Source: Clostridiales bacterium (GTDB lineage Bacteria > Bacillota > Clostridia > Saccharofermentanales > Saccharofermentanaceae). From it: 64,000 bases of DNA. Below, piece by piece: positions 27,779 to 36,054 of this stretch. Positions within the stretch are counted from its first letter, which is position 1, and the number at the start of each line of letters is the position of its first letter. The position numbers and the translations under genes were made by a program. Under the pieces are notes generated by a model. That model saw only the letters and a list, made by a program, of their open reading frames with translations, was not told the origin of the DNA and searched no databases. The stretch covers positions 1 to 64,000 of the forward strand of contig JAFVAY010000016.1 in assembly GCA_017480325.1 (NCBI GenBank), written 5' to 3'.

Positions 27779-27890
27779 GGTCCTTTGGTGTGTTCCAAAA
27801 GTAAAAAAGGACACACTTAAGGACCATATGCCCCCTTTATGGTCCTTGGCGGTGTCCTTTTTTGATAAACGAACACAGTAAAGGACACAC
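27779..27890. repeat. Two-unit 61/62-bp array of GGTCC/GTGTCC motifs containing nested hairpins
   Basis: Motifs run right, right, left, left in each unit. Unit one: GGTCC 27779, GTTCC 27792, GGACAC 27809, GGACCA 27821. Unit two: GGTCC 27841, GTGTCC 27852, GAACAC 27871, GGACAC 27883. Offsets are about 0, 12, 30 and 42, and the units repeat after 61-62 bp. The same segment folds as a nested stem (27803-27863), so it can also act as a terminator. Confidence 0.65.
27803..27863. terminator. Nested perfect hairpin, bidirectional terminator
   Basis: The outer stem AAAAAAGGACAC (27803-27814) pairs with GTGTCCTTTTTT (27852-27863). The inner stem AAGGACCATA (27819-27828) pairs with TATGGTCCTT (27838-27847). 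It ends the alcohol dehydrogenase transcript. Confidence 0.7.
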
Positions 27891-27908
27891 TCTTGTATAA
27901 TCAATTAC

Positions 27909-28820
27909 ATGAGAGCTTCATTTCTTCAATCGATCGCATGTATTCTGCTTATAGCAATGGCGGTATTTGCCGTCTCTTCCTGTTCGTCGGATATTCATGA
28001 AGCGGAGTCATCCGGCGAGCTTATCTCGTTCCCCACAAAACTCCCTACAAGAAATACAGGCGGTTCTGCGGGTGATCTGGAGGGACGGACGATAGTAATT
28101 ACGATTTTCGTAAGTGATGAGAATTATGTGTGGGAGCCGATCGGGGAGGATATCGCATCTGCTGTTAAGGTGAGGGATTTTCTTGGGATCGCAGCAGATT
28201 TCCTGGAGCGCGCGGCCGCCGGCTACGGCAGAAAGGCGTGGTTCACAACGGATTTTATAAGTAACCGTGATCTGTGCTATACCGTGGAATTTGACAGCGT
28301 TGTGGCGGATGAGGATATCGTCTATAACGGGCAGATCGACAATATGATGTGGCAGTTTATCGGGGAGAATATAAACGAGGAGGCTCTGCGGCAGGAGTAT
28401 CGCGCGGATAACGTGGTTTACATGGCGGTGATGGACACGGATGTTCGCAGTGACGTGATAACATGCACCAGGAATTGGTATCCTGGGATGCCGTCGGAGG
28501 CGGAGATCGTCTATCTTTTTAACTTCGATTACGGGCAACTGAATCCGCCGGCGGTCTACGCACATGAGATTCTTCATACCTTCGGCGCGCCGGATTACTA
28601 TATGTCGTCGTATGAGTACGGAATAACGGACGAGTTCGTGAATTATGTTCAGAGGCAGATGTATAACGATATCATGTATTCCTGCTCGGATGTGCAGACG
28701 GGAGAATATCTTTACGACCGGATCACCAACGAGGTCAGCGAGCTTACGGCCTACTACGTCGGTCTTATAGACAGCAGCGAGATCGCCGACGAATGGGGCC
28801 TCGAGGATCCTTACAGGTAA
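27909..28820 (+). CDS. Putative metzincin-type metalloprotease lipoprotein
   Basis: 303 residues. A signal peptide ends in the lipobox AVSSC. The motif HEILHTFGAPD (His about residue 219) matches the metzincin consensus HExxHxxGxxH/D, and DIMYS about 35 residues later could be the Met-turn. This predicts a zinc endopeptidase anchored on the outer face of the membrane. I recognise no closer family. The ATG follows a TATAAT (27896-27901) by 7 nt with no Shine-Dalgarno, so the mRNA is probably leaderless. Confidence 0.65.
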   Translation: MRASFLQSIACILLIAMAVFAVSSCSSDIHEAESSGELISFPTKLPTRNTGGSAGDLEGRTIVITIFVSDENYVWEPIGEDIASAVKVRDFLGIAADFLERAAAGYGRKAWFTTDFISNRDLCYTVEFDSVVADEDIVYNGQIDNMMWQFIGENINEEALRQEYRADNVVYMAVMDTDVRSDVITCTRNWYPGMPSEAEIVYLFNFDYGQLNPPAVYAHEILHTFGAPDYYMSSYEYGITDEFVNYVQRQMYNDIMYSCSDVQTGEYLYDRITNEVSELTAYYVGLIDSSEIADEWGLEDPYR

Positions 28821-28824
28821 TTAT

Positions 28825-28850
28825 TCGACAATTGATCGACAAATGTTCGA
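28825..28850. repeat. Short repeats TCGACAA downstream of tRNA-Thr
   Basis: TCGACAA at 28825 and 28836 (11-bp spacing) with a partial inverted TTCGA at 28846. Similar CGACAAA repeats occur at 58619. Possibly integrase arm-type sites. Confidence 0.35.
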
Positions 28851-28878
28851 AAAAACCCGCAAACCTAACGTTCACGGG
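28850..28878 (-). terminator. Terminator of tRNA-Thr
   Basis: On the minus strand CCCGTGAAC pairs with GTTTGCGGG (two wobble pairs), followed by TTTTTTCG. Confidence 0.65.
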
Positions 28879-28889
28879 GCTTTAAGTTC

Positions 28890-28965
28890 TGGAGCCGCTT
28901 GTGGGACTCGAACCCACGACCTGCTGATTACAAATCAGCTGCTCTACCAACTGAGCTAAGGCGGC
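28890..28965 (-). tRNA. tRNA-Thr(TGT)
   Basis: A 76-nt tRNA. The acceptor begins GCCGCCT and the T-arm has GGTTCGAGTCC. The anticodon stem-loop CTGATTTGTAATCAG gives TGT, and CCA is encoded. One acceptor mismatch (C-A at pair 6) is present. Confidence 0.93.
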
Positions 28966-29110
28966 GTACGCGAATGAGATTATAGGGTATTAGGGCTTGT
29001 ATTGTCAAGCATTTTCGAGCATAAAGAGGTTAACTTTAATTGACATCCTGCTTAATAAAAATATAAAATAGGTAGGTCATTTACATTCAAAGACAACGGA
29101 GGTATTAAAC

Positions 29111-29887
29111 ATGGCTGAGAATAAGTGGATCTGTCCCGTATGTGGGGTAGAAAATGACGGTAAGTTCTGTGTAGCATGCGGTGCACCCGCACCTGTAGCT
29201 GAGGCCGCTACTGCAGCATCCGAGGCTGTAGCAGAGGCAGTACAGACAACAGAGGCTGTTGCAACTGAAGCAGTAGCCGAGGCAGCAGCTGAAGCTCCCG
29301 TAGCCGCAGAGGCAGCAGTTGAAGCGGTTGCAGCCGAAGCGGCACCGGAGCCTGTATATGACACAACACCTGTCGAGCAGATCACAGAGCCCGTTGTAGA
29401 GCCTGTTGCAGCAGAAGTAGTTGAGGCTGCTTATGCACCTGTAGAGCCCGCTAAGGTCGATCCCGATGAGTTCGTTCCTCAGGAGCCTGATCACAGCGCA
29501 CCTGTCGCTCCCGTAGCAGCTCCCCAGCCGGCACAGCCTGTTGCTGATTACTCCGATCCCGATAACTTCGTACCTGCACCTATGCATCCCGAGAAGCAGA
29601 GCAGCGGTTCTTCTTCCTCCGGTTCAGCAGCGGCTTCTACATCCGCTCCTAAGCCCGACGGATACACACAGGCTCTCGTTGGTCTCATCCTCGCTATCGC
29701 AGGCTGCATCGTTCCTTGCGTTGGTCCTCTTTGCTCCATCGCAGGTCTTATCCTTGCTATCATCGCTAAGAACAAGGGCTACAAGGGTGGACTCGGTACG
29801 GCAGCTCTTATCGTATCCATCGCATCTATCGTGCTCTCTTTGCTCTTCACGGGTATTGTTATCGCTTGCACTGTAAACAACTTCTGA
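29111..29887 (+). CDS. Zinc-ribbon, Ala/Glu/Pro-rich, DUF4190-like membrane protein
   Basis: 258 residues. A zinc ribbon (CPVCG...CVACG, residues 9-26) is followed by about 150 residues of low-complexity Ala, Glu, Val and Pro. Two membrane helices follow (about 190-215 and 230-253) around the AKNKGYKGG loop. This is the same architecture as the two paralogues beside parS, with a longer linker. GGAGG precedes the ATG. Codon use is strongly biased, as in highly expressed genes. Function unknown. Confidence 0.7.
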   Translation: MAENKWICPVCGVENDGKFCVACGAPAPVAEAATAASEAVAEAVQTTEAVATEAVAEAAAEAPVAAEAAVEAVAAEAAPEPVYDTTPVEQITEPVVEPVAAEVVEAAYAPVEPAKVDPDEFVPQEPDHSAPVAPVAAPQPAQPVADYSDPDNFVPAPMHPEKQSSGSSSSGSAAASTSAPKPDGYTQALVGLILAIAGCIVPCVGPLCSIAGLILAIIAKNKGYKGGLGTAALIVSIASIVLSLLFTGIVIACTVNNF

Positions 29888-29890
29888 TGA

Positions 29891-30607
29891 ATGCATCCTA
29901 CAGTTGAGTTTCTGGGCAGAACGATTTCTACTTATGGACTTATGGCGGCCGCAGGTATTATCTGCGGCCTGCTTTTTGTCTTCTTTCTGTCGAGGGGGAT
30001 GAAGCTTGATGCCGAGAATGCCGTCTACATCTACACCTTCGGCTTCATAGGCGCAGGACTCGGCGCGAAAATCCTATATCTTCTTATCTCCCTTCCCGAC
30101 CTCATCGAGGATCTTAAAACTTACGGCCTAGTGAGGACCTCGGTTGCTTATATACAGGGTGGCATGGTCTTCTACGGCGGTCTTCTGGGGGCTATAGGCG
30201 CGGCTTTCCTCACGGCAAGATATCTCAAGGTTGACATAAGAGACTACTATCCGGCGTTAGTTCCCGGAATTGCCATCCTCGCTGGCTTAGGCAGGGTCGG
30301 CTGTTATCTTAACGGCTGCTGCTACGGCAAGGACCATCTGCCGGTGCAGCTTTATGAGGCGGCCTTCGACGGGGTGATCGTAGCGGTGCTTATCCTTCTG
30401 ACCTTCGCACTTCCTTCAAGTCGCAGGAAATTACTCGCGATCTACCTTATATCCTACGCCGTCTTCAGATTCATTCTGGAGTTCTGGCGAGGGGATGAGA
30501 TAAGAGGCTTCTTCGGGCCTTTTTCCACGTCTCAGTGGATCAGTCTTGGTATACTTCTCTTCCTCGGTGTAAAAAGGCTTGTTATAAGCTCCAAAAGCTC
30601 ACTTTAA
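29891..30607 (+). CDS. lgt: Prolipoprotein diacylglyceryl transferase-family protein
   Basis: 238 residues, about seven transmembrane segments. Lgt transfers diacylglycerol from phosphatidylglycerol to the lipobox Cys of prolipoproteins. Family marks are GGMVFYGGLLGA and GRVGCYLNGCCYG in place of the canonical GRxGNFxNxE, and the C-terminal FRFILEFWRGDE. The changed signature is shared by clostridial Lgt-like proteins, so function is probable but not certain. It starts 3 nt after the preceding gene. Several lipoproteins in the window would be its substrates. Confidence 0.8.
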   Translation: MHPTVEFLGRTISTYGLMAAAGIICGLLFVFFLSRGMKLDAENAVYIYTFGFIGAGLGAKILYLLISLPDLIEDLKTYGLVRTSVAYIQGGMVFYGGLLGAIGAAFLTARYLKVDIRDYYPALVPGIAILAGLGRVGCYLNGCCYGKDHLPVQLYEAAFDGVIVAVLILLTFALPSSRRKLLAIYLISYAVFRFILEFWRGDEIRGFFGPFSTSQWISLGILLFLGVKRLVISSKSSL

Positions 30608-30645
30608 CAATGTTATAACGCCTGTATTCATGGTAAAATTTAACT

Positions 30646-31590
30646 ATGGCAGTAATCACTATCTCAAGACAGAACGGAAGCCTCGGAGACGAGCTCGCCA
30701 CATACCTGGCGGGTAAGCTTCATTGTCAGATCATCTCCAGAGCGTATGCGATGGAGAACTTTTTCGCGGAGTCGGAGGAGGATGACATATCGGAGAAGCT
30801 GTCGGACAGTGCCAAGTTCTTTCTGGCGGAGGTGCCGGGGGAGAACGGGGCTACTTATAAGGATCTGCTCACGAGAAGGATAACGGCCATCGCGGACGAG
30901 GCGGAGAATCTGATCGTTCTGGGGCTTGGGGGGTGTGCCATGCTGGAGAGCAGGCAGGATACCGTTAATATAAGGGTTCTGGCGGGGCTCGAGACCAGGA
31001 AAGATCGCATTGCCAGAAGATATAATGTCTCGCCTGAGGAGGCGGAGTCTACTATCTCTATCGGCGACCGTAAGCACAAGAGGTTTGTAAGTATTGTTTT
31101 CGGAGAGGATCTGGCGGAGAATACGCTCTACGACCTGACCTTCAATACGGATCAGTTGTCTGTGGAGGAGTGCGCGGCGGCGGTGCTGGCGTTGATCGAG
31201 AAGAAGGAAGCCAGGCTTAGGATCTCCGAGGAGACCACGGGGGACGACTCTATCGATCATCAGACATCGACGCCGGTGTTTAAGAACGAGACCGAGGCGG
31301 AGTTCGCGAAGATACTTGATATGTACGGCATCGAGTGGATGTATGAGCCCAAGACTTTTCCTATCGAGTGGGACGAGGAGGGTAATATCAAGATGGCGTT
31401 CTCGCCGGATTTCTACCTTCCGAGGTTCAACCTTTATCTCGAGCTTACCACGATGGATCAGAAGTATGTAACCAAGAAGAACAGGAAGGCGCGCATGGTC
31501 ATGGAGCTGTATCCGGGGACTAATGTGCGCATAGTGTATAAGAAGGATTTCCAGGAGCTTATCGAGCGCCTGAGAAGCTTCGGAGGCTGA
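30646..31590 (+). CDS. Cytidylate kinase-like domain fused to a PD-(D/E)XK-like domain
   Basis: 314 residues. Residues 1-190 resemble the cytidylate kinase-like family (ITISRQNGSLGDELATYLA at the P-loop position, GLGGCAML, then DRIARRY). After a linker, residues 210-310 look like a nuclease fold: NETEAEFAKIL (Glu219), FSPDFYLP (Asp255), LYLELTT (Glu266), then conserved Lys/Arg. The canonical P-loop GxxGxGK is replaced by GSLGDEL. It starts 7 nt after TAAAAT (30634-30639) without Shine-Dalgarno, probably leaderless. The HPRT-like gene follows after 4 nt. Joint role unknown. Confidence 0.65.
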   Translation: MAVITISRQNGSLGDELATYLAGKLHCQIISRAYAMENFFAESEEDDISEKLSDSAKFFLAEVPGENGATYKDLLTRRITAIADEAENLIVLGLGGCAMLESRQDTVNIRVLAGLETRKDRIARRYNVSPEEAESTISIGDRKHKRFVSIVFGEDLAENTLYDLTFNTDQLSVEECAAAVLALIEKKEARLRISEETTGDDSIDHQTSTPVFKNETEAEFAKILDMYGIEWMYEPKTFPIEWDEEGNIKMAFSPDFYLPRFNLYLELTTMDQKYVTKKNRKARMVMELYPGTNVRIVYKKDFQELIERLRSFGG

Positions 31591-31594
31591 TAAT

Positions 31595-32143
31595 ATGGCG
31601 ATGATACTAGACGGCTCCACCGAGATAAGAAGAGTGGTCTACGACGAGGCCACCATAGCTGCCCGCATTAAGGAACTGGGTGCGCAGATAACGAATGATT
31701 TCAGGGGAGAGGAGCTCATCGTGATCGGTGTTATCAAGGGCTCGGTGTATTTCTTCTCGGACTTGACGAGAGCTATCGACCTTCCTATTAAGATAGATAT
31801 GATCGGCTTCGGCAATATCCCGGATACGACTTCGAAGACGGGAGTTGTCCGCATAACTAAGGACATCGATCTGGATATCTCAGGGAAGCACGTTCTGGTG
31901 GTGGAAGACGTTATCCGTACCGGACTTACCACCGCGTATCTGATCCAGAATCTGGAGTCGAAGAAGCCTGCGGATATCACGCTCGCGACTATGCTTCTTA
32001 ACCCGGATCGTCTGCTTATGACTATACCCGTGAAGTACTACGGATTCGAGATATCCGACTCCTGGCTTCTGGGATTCGGTCTGGACAGCAAAGAGATCGG
32101 CCGTAACCTTCCCTATATCGCGGAGCTTGAGAAGAAGGTCTGA
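31595..32143 (+). CDS. hpt: Hypoxanthine phosphoribosyltransferase-family protein with altered active-site motif
   Basis: 182 residues, type I phosphoribosyltransferase fold. Family marks are LIVIGVIKGSVYFFSDL, GVVRITKDIDLDI, the PRPP loop VVEDVIRTG (residues 102-110) and GFGLDSKEIGRNLPYI. HPRT makes IMP or GMP from hypoxanthine or guanine and PRPP. The catalytic-base Asp of the usual EDxxDTG is Arg108 here, so activity or substrate may differ. It is coupled to the kinase/nuclease-like gene, not to purine genes. Confidence 0.8.
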   Translation: MAMILDGSTEIRRVVYDEATIAARIKELGAQITNDFRGEELIVIGVIKGSVYFFSDLTRAIDLPIKIDMIGFGNIPDTTSKTGVVRITKDIDLDISGKHVLVVEDVIRTGLTTAYLIQNLESKKPADITLATMLLNPDRLLMTIPVKYYGFEISDSWLLGFGLDSKEIGRNLPYIAELEKKV

Positions 32144-32179
32144 GAATGTATAATCACATCAGGAAAGAGAGGAAATAAT

Positions 32180-33862
32180 ATGGAAAGCTTCCGTGTCGCC
32201 AGCGGCTTTAAGAGGCGGGTCCTCATAGTAGATGACGAGCTTGTCAACAGAGAGATACTGAGCAACATCTTCAAGGATACCTATGATGTCACCTGTGTGT
32301 GCGACGGAAGCGAAGCATGGGAGATACTTCACAGCGAGACCAGGGATTTCTCGCTTGTGCTTCTCGATCTTCTTATGCCTAATATGGACGGCTTCGAGCT
32401 TCTGGAGCGTATCAAGGGCGATGACACGTTGAAGTCAATTCCGATAATCGTAATGACCTCCGAGAAGGATGCCGAGGTCAGAAGCATCCGGCAGGGAGCG
32501 GCAGATTTTATAACCAAGCCCTACGATATGCCGGAGGTCATCCTCGCCAGATGCGAGAGGATCATCGAGCTGTCGGAGGACAAGAACACCATAAGGTCCG
32601 CCGAGAAGGACGTGCTCACAGGGCTTTATACCAGAGGCTTCTTCTTCGAGTACATAAGGCAGATCGACGAGCTTATAGACGCCTCTATGGACGCCCTTGT
32701 TTTTAACATCGACCGCTTCCATCTCGTTAACGAGATCTACGGACGCAGGGTGGGTAATGAGGTGCTCGTTAAGGTGGCGCAGATCATATCCGATATTATG
32801 GGTCCTCATGCCGCTATATCCGGGAGACCAGAGGGGGATACCTTCTTCGTTTACTGCACGCATCTTGATTCCTATGACGAGATCATAGAGAGGATCAGGG
32901 CGGAGCTTAATTCGGCCTTCGCGAATCTTCGGCTTCGTACCGGCATCTATCAGAATGTGGATAAGAGTATTGATGCGCAGACGCGTTTCGACAGGGCTAA
33001 GATCGCCGCAGACAGAGTGCGTGGTGACTACTCCACTTCGGTCGCCTACTACAGCAGCGAGCTTCACGATCGGTCACTGTATTCTGAGCGTCTGATCAAC
33101 GATATCGATGATGCCATAAGAAACGAAGACTTAAAGGTCTACTTCCAGCCCAAGTATGAGGTCACCGGCGATGTACCGCGGCTAAGAAGTGCCGAGGCTC
33201 TGGTAAGGTGGGTGCACCCCGAGTTAGGGCTTATAAGCCCCGGGGACTTTGTACCACTTTTCGAGAGTAACGGGCTTATACGTAAGGTGGATAACTACGT
33301 GTGGGAGCATGCGGCAGCTTATGTGAAGCAGTGGCGTGACAGGTATGGCTTCACGTTGCCGGTGTCGGTCAACGTGTCCAGGATCGACATCTATGACCCT
33401 GAGCTGGAGCAAAAGTTCAAGAATATCCTCGCCGTCAACGGACTTACCGAGAAAGAGCTGCTCCTCGAGATCACCGAGTCGGCATACTCCGAGGATGCGG
33501 GCAAGCTTATCGAGGTGGTGGAGAGCTTAAGGCACAGAGGCTTCAAGGTGGAGATGGACGACTTCGGCTCGGGCTACTCCTCGCTTAACATGATCACCAC
33601 GCTTCCCATTGATGTGCTGAAGCTGGATATGAAGTTCGTGCGTAATATGGGCAAGGATGATAAGAGCCTTAAGCTCGTGGAGCTTATTATTGACATCGCG
33701 AGATTCCTTGATGTTCCTGTAGTCGCGGAGGGCGTCGAGACGGAGGAGCAGCTTAACACGCTGAAGAAGATGGGCTGCGAGATTATCCAGGGCTACTACT
33801 TCTCTAAGCCGGTGCCGGCGGAGGAGTTCGTCCTGTTTATAGAGAAGGAAATCAATTCATAG
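32180..33862 (+). CDS. Response regulator with degenerate GGDEF and intact EAL domain
   Basis: 560 residues: receiver domain (residues 10-130; VLLDLLMPNMDG with the phospho-Asp, MTSEKDAEV and a KP motif), GGDEF-like domain (about 140-285) whose signature is degraded to GRPEGDTFF, and EAL domain (about 305-555) with SAEALVRW, DDFGSGYSSL and VAEGVET all present. It should hydrolyse cyclic di-GMP under phosphorelay control, with the GGDEF part regulatory. The Hpt gene 13 nt downstream is the obvious phosphodonor or partner. AGGAAA precedes the ATG. Confidence 0.9.
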   Translation: MESFRVASGFKRRVLIVDDELVNREILSNIFKDTYDVTCVCDGSEAWEILHSETRDFSLVLLDLLMPNMDGFELLERIKGDDTLKSIPIIVMTSEKDAEVRSIRQGAADFITKPYDMPEVILARCERIIELSEDKNTIRSAEKDVLTGLYTRGFFFEYIRQIDELIDASMDALVFNIDRFHLVNEIYGRRVGNEVLVKVAQIISDIMGPHAAISGRPEGDTFFVYCTHLDSYDEIIERIRAELNSAFANLRLRTGIYQNVDKSIDAQTRFDRAKIAADRVRGDYSTSVAYYSSELHDRSLYSERLINDIDDAIRNEDLKVYFQPKYEVTGDVPRLRSAEALVRWVHPELGLISPGDFVPLFESNGLIRKVDNYVWEHAAAYVKQWRDRYGFTLPVSVNVSRIDIYDPELEQKFKNILAVNGLTEKELLLEITESAYSEDAGKLIEVVESLRHRGFKVEMDDFGSGYSSLNMITTLPIDVLKLDMKFVRNMGKDDKSLKLVELIIDIARFLDVPVVAEGVETEEQLNTLKKMGCEIIQGYYFSKPVPAEEFVLFIEKEINS

Positions 33863-33875
33863 GAGAGCCGGATCA

Positions 33876-34220
33876 ATGATCACTATCGAGAAGTTAAAGA
33901 CTTATGGCGCGAACACGGAAGAGGGCCTCGGGAGATGCTTCGGCAACGAGGAATTATACCTGAGACTTGTGGCGATGGTGCCGTCTCAGGCGGAATTTAC
34001 CAAGCTTAATGAGGCTATAGCCCAGGGGGATCTCAAGGCCGGATTCGAGGCGGCCCACGCGCTTAAGGGCGCTCTCGGGAATCTTTCTCTTACCCCTTTA
34101 TGCGACAAGGTCATTGAGATCACTGAGCTCCTTCGCATGGGTGCTAATACCGATTACTCGGGAATTTTGGGTGATATCGAGGCTCTGCGCGCGTCACTGG
34201 AGGCGCTCTGCGGGGAGTAA
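33876..34220 (+). CDS. Histidine phosphotransfer (Hpt) domain protein
   Basis: 114 residues forming one four-helix Hpt domain. The phospho-His lies in AHALKGALGNLSL (around residue 61), matching the HxLKGxxxxxG consensus. It shuttles phosphate to receiver domains. AGGAGAG precedes the ATG. It forms a two-gene unit with the EAL response regulator; no histidine kinase is encoded in the window. Confidence 0.88.
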   Translation: MITIEKLKTYGANTEEGLGRCFGNEELYLRLVAMVPSQAEFTKLNEAIAQGDLKAGFEAAHALKGALGNLSLTPLCDKVIEITELLRMGANTDYSGILGDIEALRASLEALCGE

Positions 34221-34237
34221 GAGGGCTTTTTGTATTT

Positions 34238-34302
34238 GATTACCCGGGATGACTACCTAATGTGACTACCCCGGGTAGTTCTTTTGGGACTTAAAGGTAG
34301 TT
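34238..34302. terminator. Repeat-rich bidirectional terminator region
   Basis: TACCCGGG (34241-34248) can pair with CCCGGGTA (34270-34277), and the sequence then runs into TTCTTTT. The region also has GATTACC/GACTACC at 34238, 34251 and 34264 (13-bp steps) and inverted GGTAGTT at 34274 and 34296. It separates the convergent Hpt and M56 genes. Confidence 0.45.
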
Positions 34303-34304
34303 AT

Positions 34305-36053
34305 TTATGGCTGGTACCAGAAATACACCTCTGTTATCTCATTATTCTCTACAGTAATAACAGTAAAGGTGTGGCTATTAAGGTAGATGTCAAAGCTGCC
34401 CTCATCCCTCATAATAAAATCATTATCCTCTTCGAAAAACTCCTCTACACTGCCTACACGCCCCTCTGTGAGAGTGGTGTCTCGGAATTCAAGCACGTCA
34501 GCTATTTGCTCAGGTGTCAGCTCATCAATTCCGACGTGATACGCATCGAATATCCTTAAATCAGGACTAATAGGAAGTCTCATAGGCTCATAAGAGATAT
34601 AGGCAGGTACTTCATAGAAGAACAGCTCCCAAGTACCCGAGACAGTTTTTCTGAAGTTAAGGGGCGAATTGTCGCCTATGGAAATAATGTCTCCTGTATA
34701 ACTCGTCCCGTAACGGGAGTAAGTATCGGCATGTCTTAGTATTATCTCTTCCACATAAAGATCCTGCTCACTGTACTCGGCATTGACCTCATCAAAGTCA
34801 TCAGGAAACTCTATTATCTGCCCCTCGGTAAGATTATTAATGAAGTCTTCATCGAGTTCATATAAGACCCAAGGGAAGAAAACATAAGTATCCGTGCCGT
34901 CGGCTTCCGTTATCTTAACAGGTGTCATGGCAACTGTGTATTGCCCGTCAGAAAGCTCGCCGATATCGGGGATCCTCTCGATAACAGGGTCGGCGGGAGT
35001 GGTCTCTATAGAGGTTTCGGATGAGGTCTCATAAGTCGGCTCTGAGGTCGTCTCAGCTACGGTAACCTCCTCAGACGGACTAACCGTCTCCGTCTCGACC
35101 TCGTTATATTCTATAAGCGAGCAGCCTGCGACCGTAACAGCCAATGCGACGCATATGACTGTGGCCGCCGTGCTGTTCTGATTAGGATGCTTAATGCTTG
35201 TAATTCTCTTCTTCATAACGTTAAATGTCCCCCTCATTCCTTTTGTTATCGAGAAGCTGAAGCCGGCCCTATCGCCTATAAGTGCGAGCAGCGTCCTCGC
35301 GTATTCTGTCGCTTCCTGCCGACCTAGAATCTCGAGTACCTCCTCATCGCATGCGAGCTCGCAGTCTCTTCCCGATTGCACGTAAGCCGCCCATATCAGC
35401 GGGTTGTACCAGTTGAGTGCCAAGACGACATACCTTAGAACGACCCAATACATGTCCCCGTGTCTGTAGTGGCAGGCCTCGTGACAGAGCACGTACCTTG
35501 ACGGCTCTCCCTCCCGGGCATTTACATATATGCTTCTGCCTAAGAGAAAAGGGGTGGAGCGGTTATCGAGCTTATACACTTTAAGTCCGCTCGCGGGATC
35601 CGTCTTAAGAATCTTTCTTCGTCTTATACAGTAGAGGATGAAGCCCAAGTTATATACAGCAAGTCCCGCGAGGATAATGAGAGATATCAGCAAGGAGATA
35701 TTACGTAGTGTCGCGTCCCAGTTTATGGTTCTCTTTGCTTGTGTTTGGACCGGGGCGGGGTCGGCGGCGTTCTCTTCTATAGGAATAGGGTCTGGGGTCT
35801 CGTCTTTTCTCGTCTGCCCGACAAGATTATTATCGTTGTGAGCGTCGGTAACGGACTGTGTCTTTATCACCTGAATGTCAGGGAGCTTTGGCAAGGTCGC
35901 CTTGATGCTCGCTATGGGGTAGAGCAGCATGAAGACCGGTATCACCAACCACAGGGCGTAATGATATCTATGCTTAAGCTTCCTGTCCGTGATCCGTCTT
36001 AACAGAAGGATCACGGATGTTACCAGCGAGATGCCGGCGACGAAGCGAAGCAT
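34305..36053 (-). CDS. BlaR1/MecR1-like M56 membrane metallopeptidase
   Basis: 582 residues. Four transmembrane helices surround a zinc site HEACHYRHGD (about residue 190), with the downstream CELACDEEVLEILG ligand segment. In BlaR1 systems such proteins sense a signal and cleave the BlaI-type repressor. The C-terminal outer part (about 330-582) has a Thr/Glu-rich linker and a unique domain with no SxxK penicillin-binding motifs, so the signal is probably not a beta-lactam bound covalently. Its start follows 1 nt after the repressor gene, so they are co-transcribed. Confidence 0.82.
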   Translation of the reverse strand: MLRFVAGISLVTSVILLLRRITDRKLKHRYHYALWLVIPVFMLLYPIASIKATLPKLPDIQVIKTQSVTDAHNDNNLVGQTRKDETPDPIPIEENAADPAPVQTQAKRTINWDATLRNISLLISLIILAGLAVYNLGFILYCIRRRKILKTDPASGLKVYKLDNRSTPFLLGRSIYVNAREGEPSRYVLCHEACHYRHGDMYWVVLRYVVLALNWYNPLIWAAYVQSGRDCELACDEEVLEILGRQEATEYARTLLALIGDRAGFSFSITKGMRGTFNVMKKRITSIKHPNQNSTAATVICVALAVTVAGCSLIEYNEVETETVSPSEEVTVAETTSEPTYETSSETSIETTPADPVIERIPDIGELSDGQYTVAMTPVKITEADGTDTYVFFPWVLYELDEDFINNLTEGQIIEFPDDFDEVNAEYSEQDLYVEEIILRHADTYSRYGTSYTGDIISIGDNSPLNFRKTVSGTWELFFYEVPAYISYEPMRLPISPDLRIFDAYHVGIDELTPEQIADVLEFRDTTLTEGRVGSVEEFFEEDNDFIMRDEGSFDIYLNSHTFTVITVENNEITEVYFWYQP

Positions 36054-36054
36054 A

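Noticed and set aside
27803..27863. MITE or insertion sequence end
   Set aside because: No target-site duplication or transposase; nested terminator stems and 61-bp periodicity explain the symmetry better.
29111..29550. Repeat expansion or assembly artefact in the Ala/Glu-rich linker
   Set aside because: The low-complexity linker keeps frame, codon bias and flanking zinc-ribbon and membrane domains, so it is a normal disordered linker.
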